NCBI GenBank assembly: GCA_047634655.1
Contig: JBLIHY010000067.1
Location: 1 to 12,247, forward strand
DNA from: CANLBN01 sp047634655
GTDB taxonomy: Bacteria; Pseudomonadota; Gammaproteobacteria; Pseudomonadales; Cellvibrionaceae
Reading direction: 5' to 3'
DNA: 12,247 nt
The notes under the pieces were generated by a model, which was not told where the DNA came from, searched no databases, and saw nothing but the letters and a program-made list of their open reading frames with translations. This document shows positions 1 through 7,572 of the stretch, in pieces (position 1 is the first letter of the stretch; each line of letters begins with the position of its first letter). The position numbers and the translations under genes are program-made.

Positions 1-1789
1 TAATAATTCCCTGCTCTTGGTAGGGCTGGAGAACCGCTTCTACTTTTTCTGACTGACGGCCGGCATAGGTCAGTGAAGCGCCATCGGGACCGGTGAGGAA
101 TACGCGAATAGCTCCCCTGTCCTCTTGTGGTAGCAATTCCTGATTCAGCTGGGTAAACCCCCATGCGCCAGCGCCAGCGATCAATAAAGCAATAACCAAG
201 CCGAGCAATCTATGGGCTAATAGCGCTTGCAAACTACGGTAGTACAATTGCGCCACCAGCCGGCCGAAGTTGCTAAGTTGACCATTGATGAGGTTAATCA
301 GCCGGTGTTGCTTGGACGCATCAGGTAAGCGCGACACGATCATCGGGCAGAGCGTTAATGCAACAAAAGAGCTAATCGAGACCGCGATGGCCAATACCAA
401 CCCGAACTCGCGAAACAGACGGCCCGTTTCGCCGGGAAGAAAGACAATAGGGAGAAAAACGGCGACCAAAGTAATCGTGGTGGCAATAACGGCAAAAAAT
501 ACCTGCCGCGTGCCCAACACGGCCGCCGCCATTCTTTCAATACCCTTCGAGCGCAGGCGTTGAATGTTTTCCAATACGACAATGGCATCATCGACAATCA
601 GACCGGTGGCCAGCACCAAAGCCAGCAGGGTTAACAGATTGATTGAAAAACCCAACATCCAAATGGACGCCACCGTACCGATCAGCGCGATAGGCATGGT
701 CACAGCCGGCACAAAAATCGCGCGCCACTGCCCTAAGAAAACGGCAATTACCAGCAGTACAATTGCCACAGCAAACACCAGGGTGTAGAGCACGTCTTTA
801 AGCGCACCTTTGATGTAGATGGAATCATCTGCGGTTTTTACTAGAGTGAAGTCCCGCGCACGCTCATTGACTATCTGTAATCGTCGGTTGACTTCATCGG
901 CGATTGCGATGGTATTTGAGCCCGCTTGGCGCACAATTTCCAGGCCGATCACGACCCTTCCGTTTAGCAGCGAATAGGATTCGGCCTGCTTCGGCCCGTA
1001 AAAGACTTCGCCGACATCTTCAATGCGTACATCGTTGCGTATGTGCAGGCGCTCCACTTTTTCCGGATCGATTACGGACGCCTGCACTCTCACCAGCAGC
1101 TCTTGATCTTGTGACTCGTAACTCCCCGCTGGCACATCAAAATCGATGGTTCGCAATGCGTCGACGGCATCGGATACCGAAAGCCGGTAGCTCGCCAACT
1201 TGGCGGGGTTTAATAACACCCGCAGGACCCGCGGTTGTTCGCCTTCCAGGCGCACTTCGGCAACACCGACGATGGATTGAAATTCTGGGGCGACGTCTTT
1301 TTCGATGCGTTCGGCGAGTTCGTACTTGGATAAGGTATTGCTGTAGGCGGAAAGTTCGACAACGGCTCGCGCGTCATCATCCGCCTTCAACACCAATACC
1401 TGGTCGACCTCGTCGGGCAATTCTCGCTGCACGCGACTGACCGCCTCACGCACATCGCTGGCGGCGCGGTTGAGGTCGACGCCCGGCTGAAACTCAGCAC
1501 GCATGCGCATGTTATTTTCTTCGCTGGAAGATTCGATGTTTTTTACGCCAGGAACACGGGCGACCGCGCCCTCCAGCACGCTGGTAATTTCGGCATCCAT
1601 GGTTTCGGGAGAAGCGCCGTCGTAAACAGCGCGGACGCTGACCACGGGACGGTCGACATCGGGTAGCTCGCGCACGTCCACACCGAGAATACTGGCGGCG
1701 CCAGCTAACATGATCAACAAATTGACAACCACAATCAGAATAGGACGGCGCACACCGAGAGAGGTGAGTCCGCCCGCCAGATTACTCAT
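1..1789 (-). CDS. RND efflux permease, N-terminal part (runs off window edge)
   Basis: Inner-membrane proton-driven permease of the RND (HAE1/AcrB-like) family, which exports drugs or other amphiphiles through a periplasmic adaptor and an outer-membrane channel. The frame is open from an ATG at 1789 to the left edge, giving about 596 residues of a family usually a little over 1000 long. A first membrane segment lies at about residues 16-35 after the short start MSNLAGGLTSLGVRRP. A periplasmic porter region follows to about residue 330, and a membrane bundle starts near residue 334. TM4 carries the paired proton-relay aspartates D400 and D401 in ATGLIVDDAIVVLENIQR, matching D407/D408 of AcrB. 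The start overlaps the adaptor stop by 8 bp, so the two are almost certainly co-transcribed and translationally coupled. No outer-membrane channel gene is visible. The substrate cannot be inferred from what is here. The fragment shows no internal stop. Confidence 0.95.
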   Translation of the reverse strand, partial: MSNLAGGLTSLGVRRPILIVVVNLLIMLAGAASILGVDVRELPDVDRPVVSVRAVYDGASPETMDAEITSVLEGAVARVPGVKNIESSSEENNMRMRAEFQPGVDLNRAASDVREAVSRVQRELPDEVDQVLVLKADDDARAVVELSAYSNTLSKYELAERIEKDVAPEFQSIVGVAEVRLEGEQPRVLRVLLNPAKLASYRLSVSDAVDALRTIDFDVPAGSYESQDQELLVRVQASVIDPEKVERLHIRNDVRIEDVGEVFYGPKQAESYSLLNGRVVIGLEIVRQAGSNTIAIADEVNRRLQIVNERARDFTLVKTADDSIYIKGALKDVLYTLVFAVAIVLLVIAVFLGQWRAIFVPAVTMPIALIGTVASIWMLGFSINLLTLLALVLATGLIVDDAIVVLENIQRLRSKGIERMAAAVLGTRQVFFAVIATTITLVAVFLPIVFLPGETGRLFREFGLVLAIAVSISSFVALTLCPMIVSRLPDASKQHRLINLINGQLSNFGRLVAQLYYRSLQALLAHRLLGLVIALLIAGAGAWGFTQLNQELLPQEDRGAIRVFLTGPDGASLTYAGRQSEKVEAVLQPYQEQGII

Positions 1790-2903
1790 TTGCTTGACCC
1801 TGAGAAGACTTAGAAGTCTTAGCGGTATTGAGGAGCGTTACCGCCACGTCGGGTCGCAGTCGTTGCAAACCCTCGACGACAACCGGTTCGCCTTCAGCAA
1901 TCACGGCCTCAACTAGCACACGGCCGGCCTTGCGGGAAATCACACGGGCGGCGACTTTATCGGCTTTGCCCTCGCGGATAATCCACACAAAGGAACCCTC
2001 TCCGCTCCACTGCAATGAAATCTCCGGAATGGTGGCGTAGGTTTGACCGGGAATTTTCCAGCGCATGGCGAAGGACATGCCCGGTCGCAGCAGATCCTGC
2101 TGATTATCGATACTGACGCGAGCCTGTAGTGTTCGTCGTTGGGGATTAATCCTGGATTCCTGAGCGGTGATGACAGCGTCAAACGTTTTTCCAGGATAGG
2201 ATGGCGTGGTGGCCGTGATCGCGTGATTTTTCGCCTGAACCGTTCTTAACGCACTCGCGAGTGATTCGGGCACCTCAAAATCAACATAGACAATATCTCG
2301 GGCATCCAGGCCGGTGATCAAGGTATCGGTATCTATTCGTTCGCCAACATTGATATTGGGAATTCCGACCACGCCGGTGAAAGGCGCCAGAACTTTGCGG
2401 TCTTCCAGCGCCAATATAGCCTGATCGCGGGCCGCTTGTGCCACCTCATAATCTGTTCTCACCGCCTCTAGATCTCTTTCCGAAATGGTATTTTGAGCAA
2501 TTGTAGTCGCTTTTTCGTAGCGATTTAGAAGAGAGCGAGCATTTTTCAGTTCCGCCTTGGCGAGTTTTAAGGCGACTATTTCTTCGCGGTTATCCAGTTG
2601 CACCAAAATGTCGCCTTGGTTAACTTTTTGTTGAGATTCGAAGTTAACGGCCATCACTTGTTCCGCAACCGCCGGGTAAATATCTGCAGAGAACTTCGCG
2701 CGACTTGTACCGACCGTTTCGAAGGTACGATCGTTAGCGGTGAATTCTACCGCTTGCGTGATGACTTTGACGCCCTGGCTGACTGCGCGCGCCGGTTGTG
2801 CTTTCGGCTGGCTGCGATCGCGCTGAATAGTGGGTAAGCCGTATTGCCAAAAAAATACCGCAATTACAGCGAGAACAAATATCGTTAAGACTGATTTTTT
2901 CAA
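1782..2903 (-). CDS. RND periplasmic adaptor (HlyD/AcrA-type membrane fusion protein)
   Basis: Periplasmic adaptor subunit that links the RND permease to an outer-membrane channel. I place the start at a TTG at 2903: an AGGAG lies at 2910-2914 with a 6-nt spacer, and the product then begins (M)KKSVLTIFVLAVIAVFFW, a normal signal anchor. An upstream in-frame TTG at 2936 would add 11 residues but has no comparable ribosome site. With the 2903 start the protein is 373 residues. After the anchor come half of a lipoyl-like barrel (EQVMAVNFESQQKVNQGDILVQLD), an alpha-hairpin rich in Ala, Glu and Arg (about residues 107-155), the second lipoyl half (VLAPFTGVVGIPNINVGERI), a beta-barrel and a membrane-proximal tail. 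It is first in the operon, and its stop overlaps the permease start. The family call is secure; the substrate is unknown. Confidence 0.93.
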   Translation of the reverse strand: MKKSVLTIFVLAVIAVFFWQYGLPTIQRDRSQPKAQPARAVSQGVKVITQAVEFTANDRTFETVGTSRAKFSADIYPAVAEQVMAVNFESQQKVNQGDILVQLDNREEIVALKLAKAELKNARSLLNRYEKATTIAQNTISERDLEAVRTDYEVAQAARDQAILALEDRKVLAPFTGVVGIPNINVGERIDTDTLITGLDARDIVYVDFEVPESLASALRTVQAKNHAITATTPSYPGKTFDAVITAQESRINPQRRTLQARVSIDNQQDLLRPGMSFAMRWKIPGQTYATIPEISLQWSGEGSFVWIIREGKADKVAARVISRKAGRVLVEAVIAEGEPVVVEGLQRLRPDVAVTLLNTAKTSKSSQGQANE

Positions 2904-3092
2904 TACGAGCTCCTTTTTAACAGTGAATATACGCAAAGAAAGAAGCTGAGGATGACGGTCTTTACAGGGCCAATTTTTTTCAATTTACAACGGTGTAATT
3001 TTTTATGTGTGGTCGCTAAATTTAGCTTGGGATGATAGCGCTGGTGTTAGTGGGCACAGCCTAACCAATAAAAGGAAAACCCAAAATATTGA
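2904..3092. other. Intergenic region upstream of the RND operon
   Basis: AT-rich stretch with no credible ORF on either strand. It must contain the promoter of the leftward RND operon. A TTGTAA-like element near 2985 on the minus strand is possible, but the matching -10 is poor, so I do not place a promoter. A regulator gene of the usual TetR or LysR type does not lie next to the operon on this side. Confidence 0.5.
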
Positions 3093-3101
3093 AAAATACC
3101 A

Positions 3102-3344
3102 CAGAGTGAAATAGGTAGCTATCGTAATGAAAAAGCTTGGGCGTACATTGAGTTTTCAGGCGCTCAGACGGCAAAAAAATGCCCCATTCAGCTTCGCCGT
3201 ATCGGTTATACGGATCCAGAAACCGGCAAGCATTATGTGTTTCTCAGTAATAATTTTCATTTATCGGCCAAGACTATTGCGAATATTTACAAGGCCCGAT
3301 GACAGGTGGAATTATTTTTTAAATGGATTAAGCAAAACTTAAAG
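3102..3344 (+). pseudogene. IS4-family transposase C-terminal remnant
   Basis: Reading the frame that contains CAG at 3189-3191 gives, in order, KKCPIQLRRIGYTDPETGKH, YVFLSNNFHLSAKTIANIYK, then AR, a TGA stop at 3300-3302, then QVELFFKWIKQNLK. This is the C-terminal catalytic region of IS4-family DDE transposases. It keeps the Y-(2)-R-(3)-E-(6)-K signature, with the catalytic Glu at 3309-3311. The stop sits exactly where the family has Trp (ARWQVE), so one TGG-to-TGA change explains it. Similarity begins around 3102-3130 and stops abruptly after NLK at about 3344; a full transposase would continue for tens of residues. The catalytic Asp residues upstream are absent. No terminal inverted repeats or target duplication could be identified. 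The element is dead. It also covers an apparent ORF in another frame at 3127-3342, which is not a gene. Confidence 0.8.
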
Positions 3345-3556
3345 AGCACTGATTATTTTTCAACAATGTAAAAATACTTATTTACGCACTAAATATTGGC
3401 GACAAACCCTAATTTATATCTTAGAAACAGTCTTTGTGAGGGAGTGGCAAATAAAAATTCCCTGCCCACCCTTCGCGACCAAAGCCACCTTTTCGCTCGA
3501 CAAACAAATAGGATGAAGCATGTCAGCTTAGATGTTCTATCCTCTGCCTTATCATC
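3345..3556. other. Gene-free stretch after the transposase remnant
   Basis: I see no recognisable coding sequence on either strand. A plus-strand open frame (about 3396-3680) has a low-complexity Ser-rich product and no ribosome site. On the minus strand this stretch is the continuation beyond the stop of the small ORF at 3557-3649; the same frame stays open past that TGA for 55 codons but matches nothing I know. Confidence 0.4.
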
Positions 3557-3649
3557 TCAAAGCGTTTCTTCTAACCCTAAGAGTGCCAGCTCTTCATGGT
3601 TCATTGAGTGGCTATATGTGACTTCATTCGTTTGGGTGGAACTAGACAT
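3557..3649 (-). CDS. Possible small protein, 30 residues, unknown
   Basis: ATG at 3649 is preceded by AGAGGA at 3657-3662 with a 7-nt spacer, a good ribosome-binding arrangement. The product is MSSSTQTNEVTYSHSMNHEE followed by LALLGLEETL and a TGA. It is hydrophilic with an acidic, Leu-rich end, has no signal peptide or Cys, and belongs to no family I recognise. The shape (polar start, LALLGLEE-like end) is mildly reminiscent of a leader peptide or short regulator, but no modification enzyme lies nearby. It sits between an IS4 remnant and tRNA-Pro, a typical place for decayed accessory DNA, so it may equally be the broken start of a longer gene. Low confidence as a real gene. Confidence 0.25.
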   Translation of the reverse strand: MSSSTQTNEVTYSHSMNHEELALLGLEETL

Positions 3650-3680
3650 AACACTATCCTCTATATCAACATTAACTTAA

Positions 3681-3691
3681 CGCCTAAGGCG
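3681..3691. repeat. Short palindrome CGCCT-A-AGGCG
   Basis: Two perfect 5-bp arms flank one central base. It lies about 30 bp upstream of the possible small ORF start (minus strand). Either an operator half or chance; there is no T-tract, so it is not a terminator. Confidence 0.25.
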
Positions 3692-3739
3692 ATCTATTAG
3701 TCGACATACATTGGAAAAGAGTCTTTAGAGAGGAAGGGG

Positions 3740-3755
3740 AATGACCTAAGTCATT
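3740..3755 (-). terminator. Weak hairpin downstream of tRNA-Pro
   Basis: AATGAC and GTCATT form a 6-bp stem with a 4-nt loop 9 bases beyond the tRNA CCA end. No T-run follows on the minus strand (the next bases are CCCC), so intrinsic termination here would be inefficient. It may instead mark the end of the precursor or be chance. Confidence 0.25.
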
Positions 3756-3763
3756 GATTTTAT

Positions 3764-3840
3764 TGGTCGGAGTGGCCGGATTTGAACCGACGACCACCAC
3801 ACCCCCAGTGTGGTGCGCTACCAGGCTGCGCTACACTCCG
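3764..3840 (-). tRNA. tRNA-Pro (anticodon GGG)
   Basis: Proline tRNA reading CCC and CCU codons. On the minus strand the 77-nt gene starts CGGAGTG and ends CACTCCG-A-CCA, so the 7-bp acceptor stem is perfect and CCA is encoded. The D arm has GCGC paired with GCGC around AGCCTGGTA. The anticodon stem CCACA/TGTGG encloses the loop CTGGGGG, placing GGG at 3804-3806 after the invariant U33. The T arm is GTCGG-TTCAAAT-CCGGC. All arms pair without mismatches except one G-U in the T stem. It stands alone, with no other tRNA next to it. Such genes are frequent integration sites, and the IS4 scar lies on its 3' side, but I see no duplicated 3' end that would mark an attachment site. Confidence 0.97.
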
Positions 3841-3851
3841 AATACTTTATT

Positions 3852-3882
3852 ATTAATCCGGCGGTTCCGATGCCGGATTAAT
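3852..3882. repeat. Perfect 11-bp inverted repeat just upstream of tRNA-Pro
   Basis: ATTAATCCGGC and GCCGGATTAAT pair perfectly around a 9-nt loop. The element lies 12 bp before the tRNA 5' end (minus strand). It has a weak T-run (GGTTTTTA) on the plus side only. Possible roles are a terminator for rightward transcription, an operator over the tRNA promoter, or a processing hairpin in the tRNA leader. A TTGCAA at 3899-3904 could be a -35 whose -10 would fall inside the right arm, but that pairing is weak. Confidence 0.55.
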
Positions 3883-4348
3883 GGTTTTTACAGACTCTTT
3901 GCAAATCTCAGTAGACGAACGCAGGTTAAGAAACGTAACCGGAAACCGAGCGTATCAACAGGGTCTGATTTAAAAAAGAATCTGATTATAAGAACGCACT
4001 TCACTCGCCCAGAATCCTCGCGGGACAGAGGGATGGCGAAAGAGCGGCAATAATACCGAAAGCTGATGTCTTTTCAAGCACTGTTTATCGATCATGAATA
4101 ACCTGGATGCTTGTTCAAATGAGCAGCTCGAATCGTAAAACATCCTGTGAGACTTCTACAAAGCAACCTGATCGAGAACTTTCCTCGAAAAAGCCAGTCT
4201 TCTACTCGCGTCTAGATGATGGTGTAAGACCAAGACTATTCCAGTCATGAACCTGTGAATGAAATATGATGGCTTTACGCGAACCGAGCACCAGTGAAAC
4301 AGCTCTTCCCAGGCGAACCAAACTCTAGATGCTGTTAGGATCGCCTAT
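3883..4348. other. Gene-free stretch between tRNA-Pro and dsbD
   Basis: About 470 bp with frequent stops in all frames and no ORF with a ribosome site or a recognisable product. The promoter for the tRNA (leftward) and for dsbD (rightward) should lie here, but I could not place either with confidence. An open frame at 3754-4053 owes its length to the antisense of the tRNA and is not a gene. Confidence 0.5.
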
Positions 4349-4378
4349 TCGTATGAATAAAAATCGTATGAATAAAAA
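4349..4378. repeat. 15-bp tandem direct duplication in the dsbD leader
   Basis: TCGTATGAATAAAAA occurs twice without a gap (4349-4363 and 4364-4378). The two copies are identical, which suggests a recent slippage duplication. Each copy contains an ATG. The first ATG (4353) opens a 20-codon frame (MNKNRMNKNISYFSPETHRV) that ends in TAA at 4413-4415, overlapping the GTG start of dsbD in a different frame. No good ribosome site precedes that ATG. Confidence 0.85.
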
Positions 4379-4407
4379 TATTTCTTATTTTTCGCCGGAG
4401 ACCCACC

Positions 4408-6261
4408 GTGTTTAAGCAAAATACAGTAGCCTTTGTTGTATGGGTATGCTTAATCCTCCATGCCGCCACAATCCCCGTCAGTTCAGCGGACTCAACAAGT
4501 CCTACTGCTCTGGGTGGACCATTAACTGACGAAAAACTCCAGGAAACCTCCGCTTTTACTGAAGCTGGACAGGGTCAGTCCAGGGCATCCAATCTCAGCC
4601 TCGGCAACCTTGCCGCCTCTGAAGATTTTTTACCCGTGGATGATGCCTATCAATTATCGCTGAGACAAATAGACATAGGCCTGGAAATCGACTGGGTAAT
4701 CGCCGATGGCTACTTTTTGTACGGCGAACAATTTCGTTTCATCATCAACGGCCAAGCACTGAATGCGCAACTACCCACCGGTGAGGTTTCCTACGATCCT
4801 ATTTTTGAAAAAGAGGTAGAAAAACATTACCACTATGTGAACGCATTTATCGCCAAAGCGAAATTGCCAAGCCAGCCGGGCTTTGAACTGGCAGTGACTT
4901 CTCAAGGGTGTGCAGATGCTGGGCTGTGTTATCCCCCACAAACCCGGTATTTCCTTGTCGATGCCAAGGGTATCTCTCCCATTTCTGAAATCATTCAGCC
5001 ATCGGCCCTGTCCGCGAACGATGGCAGCATAAATAACAGTGAAATAACCGGAAGTAGCAGATCCACAGATTCAAGTGCAACAAAAGTGCTGCTGATGCTG
5101 GCGCTGGCGCTGGTTGGCGGAATCATATTGAACTTGATGCCCTGCGTACTACCTGTGCTTTCTCTAAAGGCCTTGTCGATGGCGAGCAACCCAGGAAACC
5201 ACCGAGCGCAAGGCCTGAGTTATACGATGGGCGTCGTGATCTCTTTTATCTTAGTGGCCGCGGCGCTGCTGGCTACGCGCGCTGCTGGACAAGCCGTCGG
5301 CTGGGGCTTTCAGCTACAATCTCCGGGATTTGTGGCGCTGTTGGTTTTCCTGTTTTTTATCATGGGATTGTCCCTGTCTGGCTATATTCCTGTCGGCGCC
5401 CGTTGGATGCACGTCGGCGATTCGCTCACTCGGGGAAGCGGCCTACCCTCCTCATTTTTCACCGGCGTTTTAGCGGCGGTGGTCGCCAGTCCTTGCACGG
5501 CGCCTTTCATGGCCACCGCCCTCGGCTTTGCCATCACCCAGACCTGGTGGATAGCCTTAAGTGTTTTTGCCGTCCTTGGTTTTGGCATGGCCCTGCCATT
5601 ATTGTTGCTCAGCTATGTGCCAAAATTGGGAAAATATCTGCCCAAGCCAGGACCGTGGACGGAAATATTTAAACAAGCGCTCGCTTTTCCTCTCTACCTA
5701 ACAGCTATCTGGTTACTCTGGGTGTTGGGTCGTCAGCTGGGCGATAACGCCGTCGTCTTTATGATCATTGGCTGCCTACTTATTTTGTTTGCCTATTGGC
5801 TGGCCAGATATTTGACAGTCGTTCGACGCTTTATCGTCATTGGCAATTTACTTATTGTGATCATCTTTACTGGGCACATCAGCCAGTCTCCCATAAAGGC
5901 ATCAACTATAAACGCGGCTTCTCCCTGGGAAACATACAGTGAACAACGCCTGCGGGAGCTGCGACAGCGAGGACAACCGGTATTCGTCAACTTAACTGCC
6001 GATTGGTGCATCACCTGCAAATGGAACGAAGCACTGGTCTTTACAACAGATACTATCGCCGCCATGGAAAGCCAAGGAATCTATCTCATGGAGGGAGACT
6101 GGACCAATTACGACCCCGAAATCACCCGCCTTTTGGAAACCTATGATCGCGGCGGTGTACCTCTATATTTGTTATTTCCTGCTCAAGCCGACAGTGAACC
6201 GCGAATACTGCCGCAAATTCTCACTCCGGATACTTTCAAACGAGCGATAGAATCTATCTAA
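4408..6261 (+). CDS. dsbD: Thiol:disulfide interchange protein DsbD
   Basis: Inner-membrane reductase that passes electrons from cytoplasmic thioredoxin to periplasmic partners such as the disulfide isomerase and cytochrome c maturation thioredoxin. The 617-residue protein has a signal segment (about 1-27) and a periplasmic alpha domain ending in QGCADAGLCYPP with C168 and C174. The membrane domain (about 226-495) carries C246 in NLMPCVLPVLSLK and C363 in ASPCTAPFMATALGFA. A thioredoxin-like gamma domain has ADWCITCKWNE (C534, C537). All six redox cysteines are therefore present. The start is a GTG with CGGAG at 4396-4400 and a 7-nt spacer. The protein is about 50 residues longer than the E. 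coli enzyme, largely because of a polar Ser/Thr/Gly/Glu-rich linker at about residues 28-70 between signal and alpha domain. It appears monocistronic. The family call is certain. Confidence 0.97.
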   Translation: MFKQNTVAFVVWVCLILHAATIPVSSADSTSPTALGGPLTDEKLQETSAFTEAGQGQSRASNLSLGNLAASEDFLPVDDAYQLSLRQIDIGLEIDWVIADGYFLYGEQFRFIINGQALNAQLPTGEVSYDPIFEKEVEKHYHYVNAFIAKAKLPSQPGFELAVTSQGCADAGLCYPPQTRYFLVDAKGISPISEIIQPSALSANDGSINNSEITGSSRSTDSSATKVLLMLALALVGGIILNLMPCVLPVLSLKALSMASNPGNHRAQGLSYTMGVVISFILVAAALLATRAAGQAVGWGFQLQSPGFVALLVFLFFIMGLSLSGYIPVGARWMHVGDSLTRGSGLPSSFFTGVLAAVVASPCTAPFMATALGFAITQTWWIALSVFAVLGFGMALPLLLLSYVPKLGKYLPKPGPWTEIFKQALAFPLYLTAIWLLWVLGRQLGDNAVVFMIIGCLLILFAYWLARYLTVVRRFIVIGNLLIVIIFTGHISQSPIKASTINAASPWETYSEQRLRELRQRGQPVFVNLTADWCITCKWNEALVFTTDTIAAMESQGIYLMEGDWTNYDPEITRLLETYDRGGVPLYLLFPAQADSEPRILPQILTPDTFKRAIESI

Positions 6262-6553
6262 CTGAAAGAACCAAGCGGCTTTCGCGCATTGCATGTAAGC
6301 TCAATCTTTTTAGGGACCGTCTAACACACTCATTCAGCATTTACTGTTGTAACTAAACAAGTGCTATTGAATGTATATTCGGAATAATACTGTCAACTTT
6401 GAACTGCGATATTAATTTTTAAACGTCTCTTATAGTAAAGGCTACAGAGGAATAAACTGTGGCAATCTTCAATGTGTATAATCCAGACGCTTACTCTCTT
6501 GCTGAACTTGTATGCTGAAGACGTAAGCTATCTCGGTTACTAAGGAACTTTCC
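6262..6553. other. Intergenic region between dsbD and the glycosyltransferase
   Basis: A 292-bp AT-rich gap with no ORF. No convincing terminator follows dsbD. A perfect TATAAT at 6477-6482 could serve as a -10 for the downstream pair, giving a leader of about 65 nt, but the hexamer 17 bp upstream (AAACTG) is a poor -35, so this would need an activator or is chance. Confidence 0.4.
6477..6482 (+). promoter_or_regulatory. Candidate -10 element for the polysaccharide gene pair
   Basis: Consensus TATAAT located 71 bp before the glycosyltransferase start. The -35 region is poor. This is a guess from position and hexamer match only. Confidence 0.25.
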
Positions 6554-7564
6554 ATGTACGAAGAAGATGTGTCGACAAATAAAAGCTTAATAGCCGTTAT
6601 CATTGTCAATTACGGAACAGCAAAACTGGTTATTGCCGGTATAGCCGCTCTGGAGAAAGAGCGCAGGCAGTTACCCCGGCTCCACGTTGTAGTTGTCGAT
6701 AACTGTTCGCCGGACAATTCTCAAAAGCAGATTCAATCCGCCATTGAGGCTTCAGAATGGCAGCCTTGGGTTCGCTTGGTAACCGCAGAAAAAAACGGTG
6801 GCTACGCTTATGGAAATAATCTGGGGTTTTCAGTTGCCCGTGATTGGCTAAATCATATTGATTATTTTTGGATGTTAAATCCTGACACTCGGGTTTTACC
6901 GGACGCTACGGCTCACCTCGTCAACTTCCTTGAGTCACATCCGAACACTATAGCCGGTAGCTGTCTGCAAGATGCGGACGGTACCAAGCAAGTTTCGACA
7001 TTTAACTTTCCCTCGGTAATCAGCGAGCTGTGCTCTGGTTTTAGCCTGGGATTTCTAGACCGCTGGTTTAAACGCTTCATTGTGGTTCGCGATATACCTA
7101 CAAAATTAGAACGCTCAGATTGGATGGCGGGCGCTTCTCTAATGTTTTCAGGCGATGTACAGAAGCAATTGGGCGGCCTGGATGAGAAGTATTTTCTTTA
7201 CTACGAAGAAGTTGATTACTTGATGAAAGCTCAAAAGTCTGGCGTTCACTGCTATTACGTTCCGGAAAGTCGTGTAATTCATGAAGTGGGGGCCGCAACT
7301 GGAATTTCCGATACTCGTAAAGTCCAACCTCGAAGACCGCGGTATTGGTTTGAATCTCGGCGTCGGTTTTTGGTAAAAAACTACTCCTACTTTCATCTTG
7401 TTGCCGCCGATCTTCTTTGGATGATGGGTTACAGCACCTGGGTTATGCGTAAGTTTGTTGTAAATCGTGAAGAGCTGCATCGGCAACCGCCGAGGTTGCT
7501 CCGGGATTTCTTTTCCCACAGCTTTTTAAATCCAAAAGTTTGGTTCGAATCGTACAATTTGTAG
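6554..7564 (+). CDS. Glycosyltransferase family 2 (rhamnosyltransferase-like)
   Basis: Transfers a sugar from a nucleotide donor to a growing glycan on the cytoplasmic face; members of this subgroup (WbbL-like) act in O-antigen or exopolysaccharide assembly. The ATG at 6554 follows AAGGAA (6542-6547) with a 6-nt spacer. The 336-residue protein has the GT-A fold signatures in order: VIIVNYGTAKLV (15-26), VVVDNCSPDNS (46-56) with D49 for nucleotide binding, KNGGYAYGNNLGF (80-92), WMLNPDTRV with the DxD-equivalent NPD at 109-111, and AGASLMFSGDV followed by GGLDEKYFLYYEEVDYL, whose acidic pair E218/E219 is the usual candidate catalytic base region. HEVGAATG follows. The C-terminal 80 residues are basic and aromatic, as in homologues that sit on the membrane. 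The next gene starts 8 bp after the stop, so the two form an operon. Donor and acceptor are not predictable. Confidence 0.93.
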   Translation: MYEEDVSTNKSLIAVIIVNYGTAKLVIAGIAALEKERRQLPRLHVVVVDNCSPDNSQKQIQSAIEASEWQPWVRLVTAEKNGGYAYGNNLGFSVARDWLNHIDYFWMLNPDTRVLPDATAHLVNFLESHPNTIAGSCLQDADGTKQVSTFNFPSVISELCSGFSLGFLDRWFKRFIVVRDIPTKLERSDWMAGASLMFSGDVQKQLGGLDEKYFLYYEEVDYLMKAQKSGVHCYYVPESRVIHEVGAATGISDTRKVQPRRPRYWFESRRRFLVKNYSYFHLVAADLLWMMGYSTWVMRKFVVNREELHRQPPRLLRDFFSHSFLNPKVWFESYNL

Positions 7565-7572
7565 AAGCTCCT

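Noticed and set aside
285..1440. Several plus-strand open frames opposite the RND permease (285-563, 564-788, 904-1440)
   Set aside because: They are antisense to a continuous, family-recognisable permease frame, have no ribosome sites and give products of odd composition.
3127..3342. 71-residue plus-strand ORF
   Set aside because: It is a shifted reading of the IS4 transposase remnant, whose real frame gives a recognisable transposase sequence.
3396..3680. 94-residue plus-strand ORF
   Set aside because: Ser-rich product without recognisable motifs or a ribosome site; it is opposite the better-supported small minus-strand ORF.
3764..3840. tRNA-Pro as the attachment site of a genomic island
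   Set aside because: No integrase gene and no duplicate of the tRNA 3' end could be found in the window.
3754..4053. 99-residue plus-strand ORF containing GVAGFEPTTTTPPVWCATRL
   Set aside because: This is the antisense translation of tRNA-Pro, a common false gene call.
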